The position numbers and the translations under genes were made by a program. The notes below the pieces were generated by a model. It did no database searches and had not been told where the DNA came from. It was given only the letters and a program-made list of their open reading frames with translations. From Rutpela maculata (lineage: Eukaryota; Arthropoda; Insecta; Coleoptera; Cerambycidae), in assembly GCA_936432065.2 (NCBI GenBank), contig OW386285.2, positions 39,611,920-39,675,919 on the forward strand: 64,000 nt of DNA. The letters run 5' to 3'. Positions 56,021-64,000 of this stretch are shown piece after piece (the stretch's first letter is position 1; the number at the start of each line of letters is the position of its first letter).

Positions 56021-56540
56021 TACTTCATTGCGTACATTTCTATCCTCTTTTAATTGTCTTTCCTCCTAATAGTGTTGATGTTTTATGTCGCTGTTTTCGT
56101 CGACGATGTCCCTTTCTGCTCTTCTCAAAAACTTCTTCTGTTGGCTTTTGTTGTTGCCGCGTTTTTTGACTCCATATGTCATCGATGGCCGTTTGACGGT
56201 TATGTACATACATTTGGTAAGGTCCCATGATAGTTTATTTTTCTCAGTGAACGGTGGGAATGGGAATGATTGCCCTTGTGACTCTATATGCTGTTCTAAT
56301 TCTCTCCTTTACCATTTCTCTCCGTTCCAGTTGGTTCGTCAGGTCTGTTCCTAGGTACTTCGATTTGTTCTTTGTTCTTAGGGAGTATTCATCCATTTTG
56401 TGTTCCTCTCCGCTGGTCCAACTCTCTTTTGTTGACGAGTCTCGCTCCATTATTAGGCTTTTCTTGAAGTTTGTTTTCAGTCCAGATGTGACCTGCGGCG
56501 ATTAGGAGATTATCGACGTATGTGTATGTTTTCTCAAAAA
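56020..56540 (-). pseudogene. LINE reverse transcriptase palm-thumb fragment (broken)
   Basis: The minus strand, with frame changes, reads YVDNLLIAAGH (catalytic YADD-type block, degraded), GLKTNFKKSLIMERD, SKYLGTDLTNQLERREMV, KERIRTAYRVTRAI and, further on, MTYGVKKRGNNKSQQKKFL. These match the palm end and thumb of a non-LTR reverse transcriptase (KYLG....N, I..R...YG). It is strongly decayed. Confidence 0.6.
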
Positions 56541-56589
56541 ATACCACTTTTCTGAAAGAAGCCTACACCACGCATACCTCCGTTGAAGT

Positions 56590-56995
56590 GCCGTGAGAAC
56601 TCAGTTCTGACGCAGTATACTAATAATGCCTTATTGATCATTTTGGGTTCGATTCAAATTAATTTGGTTTGAATACTTTTAATAATTATGAAAAACCTCA
56701 CTTGAAAATTTAACTAAGAAAGTGTTATGATCATATTTTAAGAGTAATGCATTCGATTATTACGGGTTCAATTTATATTAAATTCGTTTGGGTACCTTTA
56801 GTAATTATGGAAAAATAATTATTTAAGGATTGACATAATAAATTTATGTGAACATACTTTACGAACTATACGTTACTGATTATTTCGGGTATAATTTAAA
56901 TCAAATTAATTTGAATATTTTTATAATGATTAAAAATAATTTACATGGAGGTTCACACAGGGGTATTATGGACATACTTCAATAACTAATTACTT
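56590..56995. repeat. Degenerate tandem repeat, period ~120 bp
   Basis: Three and a partial unit are recognisable by GATTATTACGGGTTCAATTT-like starts at about 56,636, 56,755 and 56,878, each followed by an AAATTAATTTG.. and TTTTAATAATTATG segment. It is AT-rich and non-coding. Confidence 0.65.
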
Positions 56996-57924
56996 TGCCA
57001 TAAACTTGTCGACAGATGTCAACTTTTCAAAATACTTCAATGGTTTTATGCGGCAGACACTTGTAAGTCATTAAGACATAAATACACTTGACTGGCAAGG
57101 CTGAAATGAATGGGCAATTATTTCTTAAATTCCTGTTATTTATTGCCTGGGTCCCGTGTTGTTCGTTTATATACTCGTTTCTTTATGCACCACACTAATT
57201 GCCACTAAATAACTCTATATTAGTTATTTTCAAATATTAATTCTATTTCAACTTTGTTTCGCTATGACACATCAAGTTATGCGGAATTTTTTGAGCTACA
57301 ATTCAACTAAGCATTCTCAAATTTAACGCAATTTGGCCCGGTATTTTCGAGTTTTAAATGGCGAGATATTTGCAAAAAAAAACTTTGACCTTCGATATCT
57401 TGGGTAGCTATGTTGTGATTTTTGTGGATTTGAGTTTGGGACACCTCAAATAACGTCTGTGCAAAAATCCAGATTTTTACTCATTTTGTCTAGGTTTCCT
57501 CGTTTTTTTGACTAATTTCTCTGGGCTATGCGTATTTAGTCTCGGATAAAAGTGAATTGTGTCGTGTTTGAGCAAAATCTTAATCAAATAGGTATTTGCA
57601 GTTGGCCACGTGAGGCTTCTACTTCTATTCGTTTATTTTCAATATTGGAGTTTTAGAATATAGAATATATTCCTGCATACATCAAGTATATGTTCCCGCC
57701 AATATTTAGTATTACCGCATTTTTAATATTTTACTGAATGTGGTTGACTCTGTTCTGGTGTATGATAAATAATTTTATATTTTCGAAAAATAAACTACCA
57801 ACCATGATGTATGCATCGAAAAATTAAATATACACACAATACGAAATAACAAAACATATATAATAACAAAATATATTTTAAGCCACTATTAGTGGAAGAC
57901 CAGACCCTCTGAATTCGACACCCT
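56996..57924. other. AT-rich stretch, nothing recognised
   Basis: No coding frame or partner repeat was noted. Confidence 0.4.
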
Positions 57925-58605
57925 CTATACAACTCGCGAACACCCACCTAAAAAATAGGTAATCTGATGTAAAATAACCTGCTAAACTTGATTTTTGAAT
58001 TCGCCCATTGATTTGAGATTGCCAAAATGACCAAATTGGCAATTTTCTAAAAAAAATAAAAATTATGGGTTATTTTTTGTTTTTCATATAACACGTCATA
58101 TATTTTTTATTTTACTTCAGAATTTTTAAATCTTTTTACATAATATTCTCTAACTATTCTTTGATATGTTGAAAGTAAAAAACTTTACCTAAAAAATAAT
58201 TAGTTGACAAAAAAAAATAACAACTTTTCTTTGACGCAAAATCTTTAAAATTTGTAGAGTAAAATGTCCGATCGAGGTATCTTTTTTATTTTTAAAGTTA
58301 GGTGCCTACTATAACCGAAGAAAATGTTCCGAATGAACTAAATAAAATCTTTTATAAGAAGTTTTTTTTGAAATTTTGCTCCCTTTTCGAAATATTGATT
58401 ATTTCAGCGTCCGAACGAATGCGCGCTACTATAAATCGGCCGCAATCGCATTTAGAGCTAAACGCAGACACGTGCCGGGTGATTATTATTTTCCAGTGTC
58501 CATTTATGTTAAGTTGAAAGTGCTTTTTGTCTCAGTCCTTATATTTAGTGCGTTATAAACACATAGTTTGGCATAATAAATTATAATTACTCGGATAGGA
58601 AATCA

Positions 58606-59292
58606 AAGGAAACAAGCTAAAAACGTACTCTTCGCCTGTTCACTGGATTTTTATATAATTGTTATACATTCAATAGGATACTTTTCGCAGTTTTTTGTAA
58701 ATAATGTTACTTTTGGACATTTTTAATTTTATAGTACGATCTTAGTTGGTAAAAGACTTGGTAAAAAAACTATACCAAACCCCATTTGGGTTTCGATTCC
58801 GAATCAAAAGAACTACACCACCACCTTACACGTAAAAGAATGTAAATTTTTACATTATAAGACACGAGCTAAAATCATATTTTCACGGTTGTATATTATC
58901 TACATTATGAAATGTATATTTGTAAAATATATAAATATTTAGATATTAAAATGAGATATCATTTCACCAGATTTCTAAATTCAATTACAAAAACATAAAA
59001 ATTAAAAAAATTTTTTTTCAAATTTAAATCATTAAGTAATAACGTTTTTATTTACCGATCGATTTTGTTCAAATAGGGTTCTTCCTCTAGCTAACACTAA
59101 TTTACTGTCCAAATTTCAGTACAATCGGAATTTTCTTTCTTCAGTTATCGTGCTTACAAGAAACGTGATGGACGGACAGACAGACGGGCATTTCTAAAGT
59201 TGTTCAGAATTCGTTCACTAACACAATGGTATGAAAATTTTTTGTCTGCGAGCGATATTTACGGTTTTAGAAATATAGAGATCAAATGCAAA
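58606..59292 (-). mobile_element. E4: ACTCTTCGC-family MITE nested in X3
   Basis: The plus-strand view reads AACAAGCTAAAAACGTACTC, TTCGCCTGTTCACTGG, GATACTTTTCGCAGTTTTTTG, a tRNA-like module (58,782-58,840), CTTCCTCTAGCTAACACTAA, the GGACGGACAGACAGACGGGC run and GATCAAATGCA. This is E1 in reverse order. The far 5' terminus is lost. Confidence 0.75.
58782..58840 (-). ncRNA. tRNA-like module of E4
   Basis: The minus strand reads GGTGGTGGTGTAGTTCTTTT (A-box-like) and GGAATCGAAACCC (B-box-like, one mismatch from GGTTCGAAACC). It is degenerate; its anticodon region differs from those of E1, E2 and E3. Confidence 0.35.
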
Positions 59293-59477
59293 ATCCGATG
59301 ACATTTCTGTGGCTCTAAAACAATATTTAGAACAGAAAAATTTATTTTTATCACTAAATCCAGTTTACCATGCACAATGTAGAAGATCGGGTACCCGAAC
59401 TGAATTGCTTATAAAAGAAAATCAGAAATTGTAAATCCTAGTACAGAGAATACAAGTAAAAAGGACATTTCTGCAAT

Positions 59478-59722
59478 GTGCTATTTACAAGACAGCCTAC
59501 CAAATTAAGCCCAGAATTCCAAATGTTTTAGATTTTGGATGGTACCTAAAGGAGGAAATCTTATTTCCAAAGATGATTTAAAAAAGCTCAAAACCCAATT
59601 TTATTGAGTTAACTCCATTTTGTAAATGTAAATTATTTAACTGTACTACAAGCTGCAAGTGTAGCAAAGCAAACGTGCAATGTAACATAAGTTGTTTATG
59701 CGAAGGAAAATGTAATCTTTAG
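59478..59722 (+). pseudogene. Cys-rich C-terminal tail of a transposon-associated protein (X3)
   Basis: A plus-strand frame reads QIKPRIPNVLDFGWYLKEE and, after one frame change, IELTPFCKCKLFNC, TTSCKCSKANVQCNISCLC and EGKCNL before TAG. The IP.....GW block followed by CxC..C...CxC...V.C...C.C.G.C is the order I associate with the C-termini of uncharacterised arthropod and cnidarian proteins. It lacks the acidic tail of X1 and X2. The stop faces the right TIR. Confidence 0.6.
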
Positions 59723-60440
59723 TACCCACTTGCTGTTATATTTAATGAAAATATATTTTTTAATGTGTATGTTTCAAGATTATCTACATAATTTTATAAC
59801 ATTTAATTGCAAATAGAAACTAAATAATTCGTAGACTCACTTGATCGCTTAAACGACACCACAGATGGGCGACGTTAACGGAAATTATGCTTTAAATTAA
59901 TGCGGACGAGTTGCGCGGCCGCATTCAACAGCGTCATCTCGTTACATGAGCCGAATTTCAAAAAAATCTCTTTATAAAAAAGTTTGTTTAAAGTATATGG
60001 AACATTTTTCTCGTTTATACTATAACTCTCTCTTTAAAAGTAAAAAAGTTTCCTCGATCGGGTATTTTTCAATGCAAAATTTAAAAAACCGCGGCAATAG
60101 AGGGTAATTATATTTTTTTTAGGCACTATATTATTAGTTACATTATATTCTTTGCCGTCAGCCTGTCCAAGAATATTGGAGGGATAATGTGTAAAATATT
60201 GGTCTAAATCGGAATTAACATAAAAAAGATATGATGTGTTATGTGCAAAACAAAAATTAACACATAATTTTAAAATTTTTCAAAAAATTTGCGAATTGAC
60301 CGATTTGGCAATTTCAAATTAACGGGCGAACTCAAAAATCAAATCCAGAAGGTCATTTTACATAATATCATCTGTTTTTTAGGTGGGTGTTCGCGAGTTG
60401 TATAGACTACTTTTAAAATGCTTCCTACAGATTGGCTGCT

Positions 60441-60545
60441 CTCCGACTACTATACATTTTTGAATATTTGTAGTTTGGTTTTATCGTAAAAGTAAACAGT
60501 ATTTTGTGGTTCGATGTATGTTAATAAAGGCATATAGTCGGGGAG
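60441..60545. repeat. 105-bp hairpin with CTCCGACTA ends
   Basis: CTCCGACTACTATAC at 60,441 and GCATATAGTCGGGGAG ending at 60,545 form an imperfect inverted pair around AT-rich DNA. It is a small MITE-like unit directly upstream of an acidic ORF tail. Confidence 0.5.
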
Positions 60546-60652
60546 CCTTCCCTAGCTGTACGTGCATCATAAATAAAGCAGCAGAGGAAGAAGACTTGGA
60601 AGAAATATTCGATGTATCGGAAGACAGCGATAGTAAATCTGAAAGCGAATGA
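60545..60652 (+). pseudogene. Acidic C-terminal tail with C-x-C, family uncertain
   Basis: A 35-codon plus-strand frame reads AFPSCTCIINKAAEEEDLEE and ends VSEDSDSKSESE before TGA. A CxC followed by an acidic tail recalls the endings in X1 and X2. It lies 140 bp outside the right end of X3, so it belongs to another, lost element. Confidence 0.35.
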
Positions 60653-62835
60653 GGTGTTACTTTTTATATTGAATTTTATATTTTATTTTAAGAGCTGAAT
60701 CATTTGTCTGGAAAATGGTACCTCCAAATATTGTATAGGAACAAAATTGTAGAACATTTTATGCACTTTATTTTTTGTGCAGAAAGTTTTTCTCCGTCTT
60801 TTTTTTGAAAGTACAACCAGCAAGTATAGAATTGTTGCTTAGGCTTTAATATTTATAAGAAATATTGTCCTAGAGGATTGGAAGGGCGAGGTTGGGGGAG
60901 TGCGCGTACAGTTAGGGTGGACTCCCGTAGTAATAGTAATTTTTTTATTTGGGTAGTTATAGTTAGTATATTAATTTTTCATGCATTTATTTTTTATTTT
61001 ATTTTGTTAGTTATAGTCTGGTAGAGTTAAAGGCGATGAATATGGTATCCAGTAACAAAGGTTAGGAAATGTGGGGGCTGATTCTACGCAGTTCATTTGT
61101 ACAGGGGTTCAAAAATTCTTAATTAGCTCCGTCCCTTCAAAAATGCCCTCCAAAAAGCAGTTTTTTCTAATATACCTCTGGAACTGTTCATGCTGCAGGT
61201 TATATTTAAGGGCTTTCTATAGAGGCTATCAAACGTTATGCGCGTTTTTCCCCGATTTTTTAATTTTCAACAAATTCTTCATTGTGGTCTTGAAAATAAA
61301 TTTCTTTGACACTGGTACACAGAAATATTGTTTTGTTGAGAACCTCTAGAACTAATCATTCTTAAGAAAAGACCGCACAGTCCTGAATTTCCAGTGTTTC
61401 AATTAGTCCCCAAAAAATACATTAAAAATGTTAAATTTCGGTGTGGAGAGAAAGGCTGGTCATAAAAGAGAGAAGATAATGAAATGTTGTGGAACGCCTG
61501 ATGTGATTGCACAAAATTAGAGATTATGTCGTTCAACACAACTATTTGCATATGGTTATTTCGTCAAGTTTCCGAGAAATATATTGTCAACATCATAATA
61601 CATGTTATGAATGTCACACATAGCTTATCATTAACGTATCAAATTCTTTCTAACAGTATAGGTTTGAAATTTCATCTGCAATATTAGCTAGGAGAATTGT
61701 GGTTATGCAGCCTCCTCGAACACCAGATTCAACGAAAGAGGCAATTCTATAGTTAGTAATATAATTATAAAAAAATTGGATGAATTTCTCTAATAACTCA
61801 GTCGTAGTTGGAGTGATAGTAAATGAACCAAGCTCAAAGTGGGGTTAAATATTTTATAAATTCCGCACTGATTTATTTAGAACAACTTCCACCGTTACAG
61901 AAAATAAACTGTTGAGAAAGAACGCAATTATTAGAGAACAATTTTAAATTAGATTACATTATGATCGTACTAATTTTATTAAATTGAATTTAAAAAATAT
62001 TGTCATAAATATTAATTAATAATAAGAGTCATCAATATTATTATTTGACTCTTGTTTGTATCAAGACAAACGCATGTTCACATAATGTTTTGCTAAATTT
62101 TGTACAAAATTTACATTTACCTTGTAAGTAAATTCTACTGAGTTTAGCGTGACTTCATATTGCATTAAAAGGGATTTAAATCATTCTTTTTTGAAAAGGC
62201 TCACTTCCAAATGACTGGTTTCTCTGAATACGGGTTTTATCCCGTCATTCCTCGTCTTATCGCTTTATGGTGGCTGTTTGTTTCTAGAAGACACAACGAG
62301 TGGCGAGTCACGCACTTATCTTCATTACACGAGAAAAGCGTTTTACTGACCAAACGCAACTTCGGCACATAATTTCAATTAAATTGAAAGTCGACAACTC
62401 GAACAAATGTAATTTTTTAGTTGCATAATGCAAATTAATTATTGCTCTTCACAGGATTTAACTGTAATACTTCACTAGTTTCTTTCTTATCTCAAATACT
62501 TTGAAGGTATGTCCTTATGTTTTAGATAAAATTAATTAATCTATTAATTAGGTACTATGTTACGTTACCTCAACTTTGTAAAAAGTAATATTCTGGTACT
62601 AAATAATTTTTCTTTTTCCATTGTCGGTGGGCTTCCATTTGGAAATTATTTTGTATTTATGTAATACAGACAGAAGCTCAGACACCTGCCCACGTGCATA
62701 CTCGAGCTCAACCAATACATTGAGGTTACAGCAATATTTTCAACCTTGTTGCGCCTGTAACTCAAAAACGATGCATAGAAGCGGGTAGTGACTAGCAGCA
62801 TGGCCTGGAGAATATGCAGCCACAATTCAATGGAA
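60653..62835. other. AT-rich stretch, nothing recognised
   Basis: A 92-codon frame at 61,071-61,349 has no recognisable domain. No inverted or direct repeats were noted. Confidence 0.4.
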
Positions 62836-63250
62836 TTTCACCTCAAAATGTCTTAACTAGAATCTTTTGTTAGGTTTTTTGATTCGACGAATTTATAGCA
62901 TTTCTTACTTAAAGTCATAGTGAAAAACATATTTGAATCTTGGTTTTTCTATAATGGTTGGCTTTACGAGACATTTGCAAGATACCGTTTCATCTCAAAA
63001 TGTCTTAACTAGAAGCTTTTGTATAAAAGCTTTTTTGATCCAATGAAGTAGAATAATCATTTACATCAAGTTACTGGATAGTAAAATAGGCATTTTGAAC
63101 CGACTTGTCTCCGTAATTGTTGGTTTTAAAAAATTTGATACAGGCTAGTGAAAAACACATTTTGAATCGAGTTTCCTCGGAATCGGTGGACTTTACGACA
63201 CATTTGCAAAAGATAATTTCATCTCAAAATGTCTTGTCTAGAAGCTTTAC
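62836..63250 (+). repeat. Degenerate tandem repeat with TTTCATCTCAAAATGTCTT
   Basis: The motif TTTCA(C/T)CTCAAAATGTCTT, followed by AACTAGAAGCTTTTG, starts at about 62,836, 62,988 and 63,216. Between copies are GTGAAAAACATATTTGAATC and GGCTTTACGAGACATTTGCA segments. Unit lengths are about 152 and 228 bp. It is non-coding. Confidence 0.8.
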
Positions 63251-63309
63251 ATATACATCTGCTTTACTATGTCTTTACCACATTGGATAATGGGCGGGCA
63301 ATAATGGAT

Positions 63310-63690
63310 GTGATAGGGTAGTTGATGCCAAAAAAATTCGAGATCTTGGCTATACACTAAATCCTAATTTTATGGACTCTTAGTCGCTGGCTTTACCTGT
63401 TTCACCCCCATTTACCCCTACATTGGAATGAGATCAAAATCTAGTCCCAGTGTTCCAGATCTAGTTATAATACATAGATGTACCAAATTTTAAGCCAATA
63501 TGATAAACCATATTAATCGTGCCCACAAAAAAAAGTTACAGACAGAACGGTAGACAAACAGACAGATTTACAAATCGAGAGACAGAAATTTTTTTGCTCA
63601 AACGTAAAATCTCGACGTCTCATGACATACTAAGATTATATGAACAAAAAGAAAATAATTTTTTTACCATTGCTATACTTTCATTTCAAT
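63310..63690 (-). mobile_element. MITE family R, copy 3 (inverted, truncated)
   Basis: Inverse of the first half of R copies 1 and 2: TTTTATGGACTCTTA, CCAGATCTAGTT, ACAAAAAAAAGTTACAGACAG, ACAGACAGATTTAC and AAAATCTCGACGTCTCATGACA. The end near 63,690 is diverged and the other end is missing. Confidence 0.7.
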
Positions 63691-64000
63691 ACAATACATA
63701 TATCTATTTAAACGTATTTAAAATAAAATATATTGAGACTTTGTATGAGCAAGATTAAAGAGATAAATATTTGCAAAAAAGCAATTTTTATGTATCTCTT
63801 TACTCAACTACTTATTAACAAATATACTTTTAGTTTTCTTTAAAACACGTAAAAAAATGACATTCCTTTTGGCTTGTCGCTCTTTGGAAGGAGTAAAATG
63901 TTTTTGGTGACAATTTCGGACACTTCTAACAACTGACTGGAATTTCCTTTCATGTACCGACGTTAATCTAGCATGTGAAATGTTCTATAGCAAAACTAAC
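63691..64000. other. AT-rich stretch, nothing recognised
   Basis: No feature recognised up to the window edge. Confidence 0.4.

Larger units (their letters stand above)
57925..60405. mobile_element. X3: 2.5-kb TIR element with Cys-rich ORF remnant
   Basis: The ends CTATACAACTCGCGAACACC and its exact inverse (60,386-60,405) start TIRs of about 360 bp (57,925-58,290 and 60,040-60,405). If the duplicated TA is read inside CTATAC, the target is TA, as in X1 and X2. The interior holds MITE E4 (58,606-59,292) and a Cys-rich C-terminus on the plus strand, with its stop 683 bp from the right end. Confidence 0.8.

Noticed and set aside
56040..56505. Plus-strand frames rich in Leu, Ser and Phe
   Set aside because: Antisense of the reverse transcriptase fragment on the minus strand.
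1..64000. Integrated viral genome, bacterial operon or toxin system
   Set aside because: No capsid, envelope, polymerase of viral type, bacterial gene cluster or toxin motif was recognised; all recognisable protein traces are transposon-derived.

Overview
This is AT-rich eukaryotic nuclear DNA, almost certainly from an arthropod and most likely an insect. The evidence is the set of decayed retrotransposons (several LINE families, a Penelope-like element, a 5S-derived SINE), DNA transposons with TA or 8-bp target duplications, and many terminal-inverted-repeat (TIR) and fold-back elements. There are no operons, no long intact ORFs and no prokaryotic features. I cannot fix the order from the sequence. 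All homology statements are my own reading of translated motifs, not search results. Most element ends are placed to within a few bases to tens of bases.

Layout. 1-9.4 kb: two copies of a ~640-bp MITE, one nested in a 3.2-kb TIR element that also holds two tandem palindromes, then two fold-back elements side by side. 10.6-11.1 kb: the best host-gene candidate, a TATA-like box and a possible first coding exon with a signal peptide and splice donor on the + strand; if real, much of the window may be its first intron. 11.3-13.9 kb: a hAT-like unit with a perfect 8-bp target duplication. 14.2-18.7 kb: nested element in which a 438-523-bp TIR shell holds a mariner-type transposase, itself split by a 2.35-kb TIR element. 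18.8-22 kb: an APE-type LINE whose endonuclease region is tandemly duplicated (1,274 bp). 22-23.9 kb: three truncated LINE 3' ends stacked in (ATT)n tracts. 25-41 kb: a LINE fragment, MITEs, fold-backs, a LINE inserted into a tRNA-like MITE, and a 1.25-kb palindrome. 41-44.7 kb: three LINE remnants and a TIR element carrying a Cys-rich ORF. 45-50 kb: a Penelope-like element split by a LINE, flanked by two copies of one large palindrome family. 50-54.6 kb: two more tRNA-like MITEs, GC-rich tandem repeats, a LINE tail and a 5S-derived SINE. 55-64 kb: a LINE remnant, tandem repeats, a third Cys-rich TIR element with a nested MITE, and an inverted copy of the first MITE.

The most promising undescribed theme is a group of TA-flanked DNA transposons (14,944-17,293; 43,586-44,698; 57,925-60,405). 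Their TIR sequences differ, but each keeps the C-terminal end of the same kind of protein: a CxC-type cysteine cluster, followed in two of the three by an acidic tail, with the stop codon facing the nearer TIR. They look like internally deleted relatives of an autonomous transposon family whose full protein is not in this window. A second theme is a ~0.7-kb MITE family with ACTCTTCGC ends that carries tRNA-like pol III sequences differing between copies. No gene here, apart from the possible exons, looks functional.
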